This document shows positions 1 to 8,500 of a DNA stretch of 64,000 bases, one piece after another. The first letter of the stretch is position 1; every line of letters begins with the position of its first letter. Under the pieces are notes generated by a model. That model was not told the origin of the DNA, did not search any database, and worked only from the letters and a program-made list of their open reading frames with translations. Both the position numbers and the translations under genes were made by a program. Origin of the DNA: Bifidobacterium sp. UBA744 (GTDB lineage: Bacteria; Actinomycetota; Actinomycetes; Actinomycetales; Bifidobacteriaceae); assembly GCA_002298605.1 (NCBI GenBank), contig DBKS01000055.1:1-64000 (forward strand), in the 5' to 3' direction.

Positions 1-68
1 GGCTTTTCGCTGCTGCTTGGTATGTAGCCGAAAAGACCACCATATGGAGGCAGGAAGTAGAGAAAACA

Positions 69-93
69 AAACCCCGCTCATTGAGCGGGGTTT
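69..93 (-). terminator. Terminator of the tRNA operon
   Basis: An 11-bp perfect stem (69-79 pairs with 83-93, loop ATT) lies just after the last tRNA on the minus strand. Read on the minus strand it is followed by a T-rich run (TTTTGTTTTCT), so it fits an intrinsic terminator. Confidence 0.85.
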
Positions 94-99
94 GAATGG

Positions 100-172
100 A
101 GCGGACAACGGGACTCGAACCCGCGGTCTCAACCTTGGCAAGGTTGCGCTTTACCAACTAAGCTATGTCCGC
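100..172 (-). tRNA. tRNA-Gly (anticodon GCC), distal copy
   Basis: The minus strand folds as a cloverleaf: a 7-bp acceptor GCGGACA/TGTCCGC, a 5-bp anticodon stem CAACC/GGTTG around loop TTGCCAA, and a GTTCGAGTC-type T loop. The anticodon is GCC, reading GGC/GGU glycine codons. The discriminator is U, as expected for glycine. CCA is not encoded. It is identical in sequence to the copy at 540-612 and is the last gene of the tRNA unit. Confidence 0.96.
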
Positions 173-205
173 AAAGGACCTCCGCCGTGAGAAGCGGACA
201 TCCAG

Positions 206-278
206 TGGGCGATGTAGGAATCGAACCTACGACCCCTTCGGTGTGAACGAAGTGCGCTAGCCGCTGCGCCAATCGCCC
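206..278 (-). tRNA. tRNA-Val (anticodon CAC)
   Basis: Minus-strand cloverleaf with acceptor GGGCGAT/ATCGCCC and anticodon stem CTTCG/CGAAG around loop TTCACAC. The anticodon is CAC and reads GUG, a frequent valine codon in a high-GC genome. The discriminator is A. CCA is not encoded. It lies between the distal tRNA-Gly and tRNA-Val(GAC). Confidence 0.96.
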
Positions 279-326
279 GAAATGCATCGGTTATTCAATT
301 ATGAAGCCGGATTGCTCCGGCTTGAG

Positions 327-398
327 TGGGCGATACAAGATTCGAACTTGTGACCCCTTCCGTGTCAGGGAAGTGCGCTACCTCTGCGCCAACCGCCC
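327..398 (-). tRNA. tRNA-Val (anticodon GAC)
   Basis: Minus-strand cloverleaf with acceptor GGGCGGT/ATCGCCC (one G-U-type pair) and anticodon stem CTTCC/GGAAG around loop CTGACAC, giving anticodon GAC for GUC/GUU. The discriminator is A. It resembles the neighbouring tRNA-Val(CAC) along most of its length, which suggests an old tandem duplication. Confidence 0.96.
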
Positions 399-440
399 GG
401 GTCTGCGTCTCAGCCGACCGGATTACTCCGGCCTTCTGAG

Positions 441-511
441 AGGTGGGTACGAGAGTCGAACTCGTCTATACGGCTTTGCAGGCCGCTGCCTAACCGCTTG
501 GCTAACCCACC
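441..511 (-). tRNA. tRNA-Cys (anticodon GCA)
   Basis: Minus-strand cloverleaf with acceptor GGTGGGT/ACCCACC and anticodon stem CGGC/GCCG around loop CTGCAAA, giving anticodon GCA for UGC/UGU. The discriminator is U, as expected for cysteine. It is the second gene of the five-tRNA unit. Confidence 0.96.
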
Positions 512-539
512 GTAAGGTCTGTCAACTCGTCGGACCTAG

Positions 540-612
540 AGCGGACAACGGGACTCGAACCCGCGGTCTCAACCTTGGCAAGGTTGCGCTTTACCAACTA
601 AGCTATGTCCGC
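540..612 (-). tRNA. tRNA-Gly (anticodon GCC), proximal copy
   Basis: First gene of the tRNA unit. The 72 bases of its body are identical to those of the copy at 100-172. Anticodon GCC, discriminator U, CCA not encoded. Confidence 0.96.
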
Positions 613-660
613 ATGTCTTCAAGCCTCAAGGTTTTCCTTGCTGCCTGAGCACGAGTGATT

Positions 661-688
661 ACTATACTCACATCCGTGTCATTTGCAA
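661..688 (-). promoter_or_regulatory. Probable promoter of the tRNA operon
   Basis: On the minus strand TTGCAA (683-688) and TATAGT (661-666) are separated by 16 bp, about 48 bp before the first tRNA. They fit a sigma-70-type promoter. The tRNA unit and the PAC2 gene are divergent from here. Confidence 0.6.
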
Positions 689-777
689 ATATCAGCGTGT
701 CGCGGTGGAATCACGCCATTCTCACGCCCAAAGCTTACTGACGTCCATCCGCGCGGCACGGCAGTTACTCTGGACAT

Positions 778-1599
778 GTGAGCGAAGAAGAACCGATGAC
801 GAAACCCACCCGCGTGATGATCAGCGCTTTCGCGGGATGGAACGATGCCTGCCAGGCAGCCACGAACCTGATCCGACATCTCATCAGCACCTATGAGTCC
901 CATGAGGTGGGCAAGATCTGCTGCGCCGGTTTTTACGACTACCAGACGTCGCGCCCCATGCTCTGCGCCGCCAATGGGCGCCGAAGCATCGTATGGCCGG
1001 AGACGACCTTCTATCGGATCACGGTGGACGACGACCACGACCTTCTGGTGGAGATGGGGCCCGAGCCGAACTACCGATGGCTGGAATTCTGCCATCGCAG
1101 CCTGCGCATCGCCGAGGAATGCGATGTGGACTCAATCGTCGCCATAGGATCCATGTTCGCGGATTGTCCGCACACCCGTCCGCTGCCCGTCGACGTTACC
1201 ACCGATGGATATGAGACCATGACGGATGGCGCAGACGCCTACACCGGCCCCATAGGCATCCCCACGGTGCTGGATCAGGTGGCTCGCGACCATGACTTCG
1301 ACACCACGTCGATGTGGGTGTCGATTCCGCAATACCTGAATGGCGAGGAATGCGCGCAGGCCACCCTGACATTGCTGAGACGCCTTTCGAAGCTGATTGG
1401 CGTGGACCTCGGGGAGGGCGACCTGCCTCGACGCGCCGCCCAGTGGAAGGCGCAGGCCACCCTGCTGACCCGCTGCAACGACGATCTGGCGGATTACGTG
1501 CATCATCTGGAGCTCGAGGCGGACGCCAAGGCGGAAGAGTCGTCAACCGACATCGCCCAGGAGGCGGAGGCGTTCCTGCGCGACATAGACGGCGATTAG
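778..1599 (+). CDS. PAC2 family protein
   Basis: The 273-residue protein carries the N-terminal PAC2 signature: ISAFAGWNDACQAATNLIRHL starts near residue 14, and the length is normal for actinobacterial members. PAC2 proteins are named after a eukaryotic proteasome-assembly chaperone, but the biochemical role of the bacterial family is not settled. The C-terminal third has an acidic stretch rich in Glu and Ala. The start is uncertain. GTG 778 has no Shine-Dalgarno but sits 7 nt after a TACTCT hexamer, so a leaderless message is possible; ATG 796 is the alternative. It is transcribed divergently from the tRNA unit and ends just before a strong bidirectional hairpin. No proteasome gene lies in this window. 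Confidence 0.8.
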   Translation: MSEEEPMTKPTRVMISAFAGWNDACQAATNLIRHLISTYESHEVGKICCAGFYDYQTSRPMLCAANGRRSIVWPETTFYRITVDDDHDLLVEMGPEPNYRWLEFCHRSLRIAEECDVDSIVAIGSMFADCPHTRPLPVDVTTDGYETMTDGADAYTGPIGIPTVLDQVARDHDFDTTSMWVSIPQYLNGEECAQATLTLLRRLSKLIGVDLGEGDLPRRAAQWKAQATLLTRCNDDLADYVHHLELEADAKAEESSTDIAQEAEAFLRDIDGD

Positions 1600-1665
1600 C
1601 CAATCCCGACCGAAGGGTCGATTGGGTTCGGACCGCCGGGATCCTCCGGTTCGCACGACGGACAA

Positions 1666-1700
1666 AGGGGGCTGACGGAAGTCCGTTCCGTCAGCCCCCT
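1666..1700. terminator. Hairpin between convergent PAC2 gene and uppP
   Basis: A perfect 15-bp stem (1666-1680 with 1686-1700) with a 5-nt loop sits between two convergent genes. T runs are weak on both sides, but position and stability suggest a shared bidirectional terminator. Confidence 0.75.
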
Positions 1701-1728
1701 CAGCTTGATTTCTTCACCGCTGCACACG

Positions 1729-2652
1729 CTAGGCCACGGCGGCGGAGGCCTCCAAAGGCGGCAGCACGCCTGTGATGAGCAATATGGCGACGATCACCGC
1801 GATGACAATGCGGTAGATGGCGAACGCCTTGTAGGAGAACGTGGAGACGAACTTCAGAAAACCGATGATGACGATGTAGCCGACCACAAAGCTCACCACG
1901 CCGGCCGCGATGGTGACGCCCCACCCCGGGAAGGCGCCGGCGCCGACACATGCGGCGGAGGCGGGGTCGGGGTTGGCGGAGCAGGCGCTGACGTCCCGAA
2001 TGGCCGACACGGTTTCAAGGATGCCCGCGCCGAACACGGCGGGGATGGCCATCAGAAAGGCGACCCGCACCGCCGCCTCACGCGTGTAGCCCATGGCGCG
2101 GCCAAAGGTGATGGTGCCTCCGGAGCGGGAGACGCCGGGAATCAGCGCGAGCATCTGGCCGATGCCGAATACCACGGCGTCCTTGACGGTCATCTGGTTC
2201 ATGGTTTTGATCTGCTTGGCGCGCGAGTCGAAGAACCACAGCAGCACGCCGAACACAATGAGCACGGTGACGGTGATCCACAGGTTGCGCAAGGTGGTTT
2301 CGATCATGTCCTTGAACAGCAGTCCGGCGACAAGGATCGGCAGTGTGCCGATGATGATGAACCAGCCCAGTTGGGTGTCGCGGTTGTGTGCGCCAAGGCG
2401 GGACCTGAGATCCTTGCCCTCCTTGCCGAACAGCGAGCCGAACCATGCGCCGAGAATGCGGATGATGTCATGGCGGAAGTACAGCAGCACCGCCAGCTCG
2501 GTGCCGATCTGTATGATCGCGGTGAACGCGGCCCCCGGATCGGAGCCGATCATCAGATCGCCGATAATGCGAATATGGGCGCTGGACGAAACCGGCAGAT
2601 ACTCGGTCAGCGCCTGCACGAGACCCATAATGATTGCCTGGAAGAAATTCAT
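1729..2652 (-). CDS. uppP: Undecaprenyl-diphosphatase UppP/BacA
   Basis: This integral membrane enzyme dephosphorylates undecaprenyl diphosphate to recycle the lipid carrier of peptidoglycan and other envelope polymers; in other bacteria high levels give bacitracin resistance. The 307-residue product shows both family signatures: the glutamate-rich N-terminal motif ending in E17 followed by YLPVSSSAH, and PGVSRSGGT at 172-180 with the catalytic Arg. About eight hydrophobic segments are visible. ATG 2652 is preceded by GTAGGGG. Residues near 215-240 form a Cys/Ala/Gly-rich extracytoplasmic-looking loop (SACSANPDPASAACVGAG), longer than in the E. coli protein. It is convergent with the PAC2 gene and divergent from the kinase-like gene. 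Confidence 0.95.
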   Translation of the reverse strand: MNFFQAIIMGLVQALTEYLPVSSSAHIRIIGDLMIGSDPGAAFTAIIQIGTELAVLLYFRHDIIRILGAWFGSLFGKEGKDLRSRLGAHNRDTQLGWFIIIGTLPILVAGLLFKDMIETTLRNLWITVTVLIVFGVLLWFFDSRAKQIKTMNQMTVKDAVVFGIGQMLALIPGVSRSGGTITFGRAMGYTREAAVRVAFLMAIPAVFGAGILETVSAIRDVSACSANPDPASAACVGAGAFPGWGVTIAAGVVSFVVGYIVIIGFLKFVSTFSYKAFAIYRIVIAVIVAILLITGVLPPLEASAAVA

Positions 2653-2840
2653 AACCCCTACTTCTAGCCTGATGGAATGTATCCGCGTCTAAGACTAGCG
2701 ATACACGGGGAACAATGCGCGGGAGAAACACGATACAATCACAAACCGATATACAGTACAGGTGGGGCAGCGGCTGACGATCCTCCGCGAACGCGCGGTT
2801 TCGCGGCATCAACCGGCTGGCCGTCCGAAGGAGCAGAGCA

Positions 2841-3635
2841 ATGGCCGTCTATCGCAAACAGCGCGCATTCGCGCCTCGTGGATTCTTCGAATGCGAAGGC
2901 AAGGGGCTTGCCTGGTTGGGGGCGGCACAGGCCCAGGGAGGACCGCGCGTGGTGGATGTGTATGGATGGGGCGACGGATACCTCGACATAGAACGCGTCG
3001 ACGCAATCTCCCCCACGGCGGCGGCGGCATACCGATTCGGCGCCTCGCTGGCGCGCATGCATGACACAGGCGCCGCCCATTTCGGTTCCGCGCCGGACGG
3101 GTACACCGGCACCTGCTACTTCGGACCGCTGCAGGATCCGGTTCCCATGGACACCGGCGACTGGGACGATCCGATCACCTATTACGCCGAGGGGCGGCTC
3201 GTCCCCATGGTCCAACTGGGAATTCGCCGCGGGGCGTTGAACCAATCCGACATGGAACTGACGCAACGCGTGATCGACGCCATGCCGGACATCCTCGGCT
3301 CGGCGGCCGACGACAAACCCGCCCGCGTCCATGGTGATTTGTGGAGCGGCAATGTGATGTGGACGCGCGGCGACGGCGGCGAGACCGAAGCCGTTCTCAT
3401 CGACCCCGCGGCGCACGGCGGTCATCGCGAGGAGGATCTCGCCATGCTGCACCTGTTCGGCATGAGCTATCTGAACAGCATCTACGAGGGGTACGAATCC
3501 GTCCATCCGCTCAGAAAGGGATTCGGCGACCGCATCACCCTCTGGCAGCTCTACCCCATCGCCGGCCACTGCGTGTTCTTCGGCGGCGGCTATGTCAGCG
3601 AATACCGCGACATGTGCCGCAGTCTGTTGGGGTGA
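2841..3635 (+). CDS. Fructosamine kinase family protein
   Basis: The protein resembles fructosamine-3-kinase/ketosamine kinases, which phosphorylate sugar adducts on amines and so help reverse glycation. Visible are the catalytic loop HGDLWSGN at 164-171 (Asp166), the metal-binding segment LIDPAAHGGHREEDLAM at 186-202 (Asp188), and an N-terminal PRGFFECEGKGLAWL segment after a probable ATP-binding Lys6. At 264 residues it is slightly shorter than typical members (about 290) and lacks the extreme N-terminal strand, which seems usual for actinobacterial forms. ATG 2841 has a good AAGGAG site. The true substrate cannot be read from sequence. It is convergent with dnaJ. Confidence 0.85.
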   Translation: MAVYRKQRAFAPRGFFECEGKGLAWLGAAQAQGGPRVVDVYGWGDGYLDIERVDAISPTAAAAYRFGASLARMHDTGAAHFGSAPDGYTGTCYFGPLQDPVPMDTGDWDDPITYYAEGRLVPMVQLGIRRGALNQSDMELTQRVIDAMPDILGSAADDKPARVHGDLWSGNVMWTRGDGGETEAVLIDPAAHGGHREEDLAMLHLFGMSYLNSIYEGYESVHPLRKGFGDRITLWQLYPIAGHCVFFGGGYVSEYRDMCRSLLG

Positions 3636-3676
3636 GCTGAAACCTTCGGCGTTCCTGTCTGGCGGCCTCGGAGGCC

Positions 3677-4822
3677 TCAGCTCAACGCATCCTTGAGCTT
3701 GGAGAAGAAGCCTTTGCGGCCGGATGGATTGCGGGGCTTCGAGCTTTGCGACACATGATCGGCGTTGGCGTCGTGCAGCTGGCCGAACTGATTGATCAGA
3801 TCACGTTCGCGGTCGTTCAGCTTGGTGGGGATATGCACCGCGATATGGGCCACCAAGTCGCCGCGCTCCTGAGTGCGCAGCTTGGTGACGCCGAGGCCCT
3901 TGACCGCAACCGTGTCTTCCGGCTGGCACCCCGCGGGAATCTCGATGGTTTGCGGCCCGTCAAAGGTGTCGATGGTCAGTTCGTGTCCCAGCACCGCCCA
4001 GCTCATGGGTACCTGGATCCAGCAGTGCAGATCGTCGCCGTCGCGCGTGTACTGCTTGTCGGCCTTGATCCGCACGTCGATATACAGGTCGCCTGCGGCG
4101 CCGCCACCTTCGCCCACTTCACCCTGGGAGGCCAGACGCAGACGTGATTCGTCGCGGATGCCTGCGGGAATGTTCACGCCCACCGAGCGCTTGGTGCGCA
4201 CACGACCATGGCCCATGCAGCCGGGGCACGGCTTTTCGATGATCGTGCCATGACCCTCGCACCGCTCGCATGGTGCGGAGGTCATCATCTGGCCGAGCAT
4301 GGTGCGCACGACCTTCTGCCTGAATCCCTGGCCATGGCAGTCCGGACAGGTGACCGGCTGGGAACCGGACTGAGCTCCGGAGCCGCCGCAATCCTGACAC
4401 AGCGAGAAGGTGGTGATGTCGGTGTGGGCCACGCCGCCGAACACGGCGGTCTTCAAATCGATGGTCACGCTGGCCAGCGCATCGCGGCCGGGCTGCGTAC
4501 GGGGAATGGGTCCCTGGGACGAGCCGCCGAAACCGCCACCGAAGAACTGGCCGAAAATGTCCCCCATGTCACCGAATGGCGAGGCGCCGCCGAATCCGGC
4601 GGAGGCCTGCGGATTATTGGGATCAACGCCCTGATCGTACATCTGGCGCTTCTTCGGATCCGACAGCACCTCGTAGGCCGCGTTGACCTCTTTGAACTTG
4701 TCCTCGAATTCCGGTCCGGCGATGTCGGGATGGTATTTACGGCTCATCTTGCGGTAAGCCTTTTTGATCTCCTCATCACTGGCCGTGCGTTCCACGCCCA
4801 GAACCTCGTAATAGTCTGCCAC
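3677..4822 (-). CDS. dnaJ: Molecular chaperone DnaJ (Hsp40, class I)
   Basis: This DnaK co-chaperone stimulates ATP hydrolysis and delivers unfolded clients. Domains in order: J domain (1-65) with HPD at 31-33; a Gly/Phe-rich linker (about 75-102); four CxxCxGxG zinc repeats starting at C142, C159, C185 and C199; then the C-terminal substrate-binding domains. I start it at GTG 4822 (381 aa), because ADYYEVLGV follows at once and AAAGAG lies upstream; an in-frame extension reaches 4855. It lies 50 nt after hrcA on the same strand, so it is probably the second gene of a CIRCE-controlled operon. dnaK is not in the window, so this is likely the hrcA-linked second DnaJ of actinobacteria. Confidence 0.95.
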   Translation of the reverse strand: MADYYEVLGVERTASDEEIKKAYRKMSRKYHPDIAGPEFEDKFKEVNAAYEVLSDPKKRQMYDQGVDPNNPQASAGFGGASPFGDMGDIFGQFFGGGFGGSSQGPIPRTQPGRDALASVTIDLKTAVFGGVAHTDITTFSLCQDCGGSGAQSGSQPVTCPDCHGQGFRQKVVRTMLGQMMTSAPCERCEGHGTIIEKPCPGCMGHGRVRTKRSVGVNIPAGIRDESRLRLASQGEVGEGGGAAGDLYIDVRIKADKQYTRDGDDLHCWIQVPMSWAVLGHELTIDTFDGPQTIEIPAGCQPEDTVAVKGLGVTKLRTQERGDLVAHIAVHIPTKLNDRERDLINQFGQLHDANADHVSQSSKPRNPSGRKGFFSKLKDALS

Positions 4823-4872
4823 TGGTTCTCTTTCTGTTCGTTGACTCGCTGACATTGTGCCACAGATGGCGG

Positions 4873-5988
4873 TCAGCCCGCCGATTGACGATTCTGCCGA
4901 TCGCCGTACTCTTCACGGTTCATGAATCCGGTGAGGTATCGTGCCACAGCGCTGACGGCGGCCATGGTTGTGGCATAGTCCATATGGGTCGGACCGATCG
5001 ACCCGACGAAGGCGATCGGCTCATTCGCCTCGTCGCGACCGGCCTCATCCGTTCCCCCTGCATGCCGGGCGGCGCTCCGGCCATAGCCGGAGGTGACCAC
5101 GGAGGCGTGCAGCAGCCCGGGCGTGTGCGTTTCGGAGCCGATTGCCACGGAAACGCCATGCGATTGGGCGACTTCGCTGAGCGAGCTCATCAGCTTCATC
5201 AACACCACCTGCTCCTCCAAGGCGTCGAACAGCGGGGCGAGATCGGCAATGCGGACGGTGGGCTGTTGAGCGAGCTTCGACGCGCCGGCCATGTAGAGAC
5301 TGCTGGACTGCTCCTGCGTGGCCATGTCGGAGAACACCTGCGCCAGCGACTGGATCAGCGGATCCATCGCGAGGAATCGCGGACTTCGCCCCAGGGTCAG
5401 GAGGTATTCGCCGACCTGAGTCAGAGCGGCGCCCTGGCACTCCTCGTTGACGACCGCGCCGAGGCCGGCGATGTCGTCGGTCGACGTGTCCTCGTCCAAG
5501 GCGACCGTCCGCTGCGCGACCCGTCCGGTGTCGGCGATGACGACGACCAGCAACGCGCTCGGGGCGAGACGCACCAACTCCAGTCTGCGCAGTGAGGACC
5601 GGGCCAGCGAAGGCGACGCCACCACGGCGACCTGCCCCGTGATTTTCGACAGCAGTCGGGCGGCCCGCTGCAATGTGTCCTCCAGACTGACCGAACCGGA
5701 GAGGAATGCGTCGATTCCCCTCCGCTGGGCCGCGGACAACGGCATGACGGTGGCGAGCTTGTCAACGAAATACCGATATCCCTTTTCGGTGGGAACGCGG
5801 CCGGCCGAGGTGTGCGGCTGAATGAGATACCCCTCATCCTCCAGTGCGGCCATATCGTTGCGCACGGTGGCGGAGCTGACTCCGAGTTTGTGGTCGCGGG
5901 TGACGGAGGACGAACCCACGGGCTCCTGCGAGCGAATGTAATCCTCCACGACGGCGCGCAGCACGAGCATCCGTCTGGTATTGGTCAT
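4873..5988 (-). CDS. hrcA: Heat-inducible transcription repressor HrcA
   Basis: HrcA binds CIRCE operators and represses chaperone genes; its activity depends on GroEL in other bacteria. The 371-residue product has the N-terminal winged helix ([19 protein letters not shown], then [18 protein letters not shown], within residues 35-75) and the usual dimerisation region. ATG 5988 is chosen because AAGGAGG lies 5 nt upstream; another in-frame start lies at 6006. A CIRCE element lies 59 nt upstream, so the gene is autoregulated and dnaJ follows in the same operon. Confidence 0.96.
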   Translation of the reverse strand: MTNTRRMLVLRAVVEDYIRSQEPVGSSSVTRDHKLGVSSATVRNDMAALEDEGYLIQPHTSAGRVPTEKGYRYFVDKLATVMPLSAAQRRGIDAFLSGSVSLEDTLQRAARLLSKITGQVAVVASPSLARSSLRRLELVRLAPSALLVVVIADTGRVAQRTVALDEDTSTDDIAGLGAVVNEECQGAALTQVGEYLLTLGRSPRFLAMDPLIQSLAQVFSDMATQEQSSSLYMAGASKLAQQPTVRIADLAPLFDALEEQVVLMKLMSSLSEVAQSHGVSVAIGSETHTPGLLHASVVTSGYGRSAARHAGGTDEAGRDEANEPIAFVGSIGPTHMDYATTMAAVSAVARYLTGFMNREEYGDRQNRQSAG

Positions 5989-6294
5989 ACGCGCCTCCTT
6001 TTGCATTGTGGTTGGTTCATCGCTGTTGGTGCATGTACGTATTGTATTAGCACTCCTCCGTGTCGACTGCTAATCGAACCGTCCTCTTTCGTTGTCAGCT
6101 GAGCGATTAGCGGACAACGCTGTGGGATTGTTAACGCTCACGGAAAGTAGAAAGAACAAATTCGCACAAAACACTCCAAAAATGCGCGTTTGTGTCGTGC
6201 TTGGCGTTTAGCATGAAAGGGCAATGTGAAGGCAAACCACGGCACGATTACATCAAGCCATGCGGCCCGAATTATTGGAAGGAAATTAGCAATT
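5989..6294. other. Divergent intergenic region hrcA / tkt
   Basis: This 306-nt gene-free stretch separates the hrcA-dnaJ operon from tkt. It holds the CIRCE element (6047-6073), a minus-strand TACAAT hexamer (6041-6046) touching CIRCE that fits an hrcA -10 box, and about 220 nt of tkt leader. I see no convincing -35/-10 pair for tkt, no riboswitch fold and no small gene. Confidence 0.6.
6047..6073. promoter_or_regulatory. CIRCE operator (HrcA binding site)
   Basis: TTAGCACTC-N9-GACTGCTAA matches the CIRCE consensus TTAGCACTC-N9-GAGTGCTAA with one mismatch in the right arm. It lies upstream of hrcA, next to a minus-strand TACAAT -10 box, so HrcA bound here would block RNA polymerase. Confidence 0.93.
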
Positions 6295-8403
6295 ATGACC
6301 GAATTCAAGGAAACCGAACTGGACGAGCGCGCCATCAAAATGGCCAAAGTCCTCTCGGCTGATGCGGTCGAGAAGGCTGGCTCCGGACACCCCGGTTCCC
6401 CCGTCTCGCTGGCACCCATTGCCTACACCCTGTACCAGCACTTCATCAAGCACGATCCGAACGATCCCAAGTGGGAGGGCCGCGATCGCTTCATTCTTTC
6501 CGGCGGCCACGCATCGCTGACTCAGTACGTCCAGCTGTATTTCTCCGGCTACGGTCTGACCCTGGACGATCTCAAGCACTTCCGCGGCGGCGCCGACACC
6601 CGCACGCCGGGCCACCCCGAGTACGGTCTGACCCCGGGCATCGAAATGACCACCGGCCCGCTGGGCCAGGGCTTCGCCTCCGCCATCGGCTTCGCCTACG
6701 GCGAGCGTTTCCAGCGCGGACTGCTTGACCCGAACACCCCGAAGGAAGAATCCCCCTTCTACCACAAGATCTGGGCCATCTGCGGCGAAGGCGACATCGA
6801 AGAGGGCATCTCCGGCGAAGCCGCCTCGCTGGCAGCCAACCAGAAGCTCGGCAATCTCACCGTGATCTTCGACGCCAACCGCATCCAGATCGAAGGCGAC
6901 ACCAACCTGGTGCTGGCCGAGGACGTGCTCAAGCGCTTCCAGGCCTACGGCTGGTACACCGACGAATTCAGCTTCATCCAGCCAGACGGCTCCTACAAGG
7001 AGGACGTCGAGGGCCTGGCCGACGTGATCGCCAAGGCCGAGGCCGCCGCCCCCGATCAGCCGAAGATCATCAAGGTCCACACCCTCATCGCATGGCCGAC
7101 CCCGGGCAAGACCAACGATCCGTCCTCCCACGGCTCCAAGCTGGGCGCCGAGGCCGTCGCCGGCCTCAAGAAGGTGCTCGGCTATGATCCCGAAGAGTCC
7201 TTCCACGTTGACGAAGAGGCCCTCGCCCACGCCCGCAAGGTCGCCGAGCGTGGCCTCGAGGCCCACAAGGCCTGGGACGAGAAGTTCGACGCCTGGCGCA
7301 AGGCCAACCCGGACAAGGCCGCCCTGTACGACCGTCTCAAGGAAGGCAAGCTGCCCGAGGGCTTCGACAAGGCCATCGACGATCTCGAGGCCACCTTCGA
7401 GGTGGGCAAGGGTGTCGCCACCCGCGGCGCCTCCGGCTCCGTGCTCAACGCCATCGCCGCCGTAATGCCCGAACTGTGGGGCGGCTCCGCCGACCTCGGT
7501 GGCTCCAACAAGACCGACCTCAAGGGAGCCGCCACCTTCGCCCCCGCCGAGTGCTCCACCAAGCAGTGGCCGGTATGCAACGAGTTCGGCCGTCAGCTGC
7601 ACTTCGGCGTGCGTGAGTTCACGATGGGCTGCATCACCAACGGCATCCTCCTCGGCTCCCACACCCGTCCGTACGGCGGCACCTTCTTCATGTTCTCCGA
7701 CTACGAACGCTCCGCCGTTCGTCTGGCGGCCCTGATGCAGATCCCGAACCTCTACATCTGGTCCCACGACTCCGTGGCCGTGGGCGAGGACGGCCCGACC
7801 CATCAGCCGATCGAGCACCTCGCGGCCTTCCGAGCCATGCCGCAGCTCGAAGTGATTCGACCGGCCGACGCCTACGAAACCGCCGAGGCGTACCGCTACT
7901 TCTTCGAAAAGAAGAACACGCTGCCGTCGGCCATGGTGTTGACACGCCAGGGCGTGCCGGTGCTGGCCGAGACCGCGGCCAGGGCCAAGGACGGCGTCAA
8001 GAAGGGCGCCTACGTGCTCGTCGACACCGAGGGCACCCCGGATGTGATCCTCATGGCTTCCGGCTCCGAAGTCCAGCTGGCCGTCTCCGCCGCCACGACC
8101 CTGGCCGGCGAAGGCGTCAAGGCCCGCGTCGTGTCCGTTCCGTCCATGGAATGGTTCGAGGAGCAGGACGCCGAGTACAAGGAGGCCGTGCTTCCCGCCG
8201 GCGTCCAGGCTCGCGTCTCCGTCGAGGCCGGCGTGGCCATGCCGTGGTACAAGTACCTCGGCTCCTATGGCAAGCCCGTGTCCATCGAGCAGTTCGGCCT
8301 GCAGGGCGACGGCTCTCAGAACCTGAAGGATCTCGGCATCACCGCCGAGCACGTGGTCGAAGCCGCCAAGGCCTCCATCGCGGAAGTGGCAGCCTCCAAG
8401 TGA
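6295..8403 (+). CDS. tkt: Transketolase
   Basis: This cytosolic TPP enzyme moves two-carbon units between ketose and aldose phosphates. In bifidobacteria it works with transaldolase to rearrange fructose-6-P and erythrose-4-P into the pentose phosphates cleaved by phosphoketolase. The 702-residue product has the N-terminal TPP domain with GHPGSP at 31-36, the TPP/metal motif GEGDIEEGISGEA from 164, the pyrimidine-domain segment VGEDGPTHQPIEHL, and a transketolase C-terminal domain. ATG 6295 is chosen over the in-frame ATG 6226 because homology begins at MTEFKETELDERA and AAGGA lies upstream. Codon use is strongly biased to C-ending codons, a sign of high expression. Confidence 0.97.
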   Translation: MTEFKETELDERAIKMAKVLSADAVEKAGSGHPGSPVSLAPIAYTLYQHFIKHDPNDPKWEGRDRFILSGGHASLTQYVQLYFSGYGLTLDDLKHFRGGADTRTPGHPEYGLTPGIEMTTGPLGQGFASAIGFAYGERFQRGLLDPNTPKEESPFYHKIWAICGEGDIEEGISGEAASLAANQKLGNLTVIFDANRIQIEGDTNLVLAEDVLKRFQAYGWYTDEFSFIQPDGSYKEDVEGLADVIAKAEAAAPDQPKIIKVHTLIAWPTPGKTNDPSSHGSKLGAEAVAGLKKVLGYDPEESFHVDEEALAHARKVAERGLEAHKAWDEKFDAWRKANPDKAALYDRLKEGKLPEGFDKAIDDLEATFEVGKGVATRGASGSVLNAIAAVMPELWGGSADLGGSNKTDLKGAATFAPAECSTKQWPVCNEFGRQLHFGVREFTMGCITNGILLGSHTRPYGGTFFMFSDYERSAVRLAALMQIPNLYIWSHDSVAVGEDGPTHQPIEHLAAFRAMPQLEVIRPADAYETAEAYRYFFEKKNTLPSAMVLTRQGVPVLAETAARAKDGVKKGAYVLVDTEGTPDVILMASGSEVQLAVSAATTLAGEGVKARVVSVPSMEWFEEQDAEYKEAVLPAGVQARVSVEAGVAMPWYKYLGSYGKPVSIEQFGLQGDGSQNLKDLGITAEHVVEAAKASIAEVAASK

Positions 8404-8409
8404 CCGACC

Positions 8410-8449
8410 ACCGGGATGGGAGGAGACGGACCGCCCCTCCCATCCCGGT
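8410..8449 (+). terminator. Hairpin between tkt and tal
   Basis: A perfect 14-bp GC-rich stem (8410-8423 with 8436-8449) follows the tkt stop. No U run follows, so it may be a weak terminator or a 3'-end stabiliser that sets tkt and tal message levels apart. Confidence 0.6.
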
Positions 8450-8500
8450 CCAACCACACAACAGGATTTGTTCCCATACAGGAATATAAGGAGATAATCA

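Noticed and set aside
301..648. An open frame across the tRNA genes
   Set aside because: It reads through three tRNA genes on the strand opposite to them; not a real protein.
6286..8457. A 723-codon open frame antisense to tkt
   Set aside because: Same codon-bias effect; the sense product is an unmistakable transketolase.
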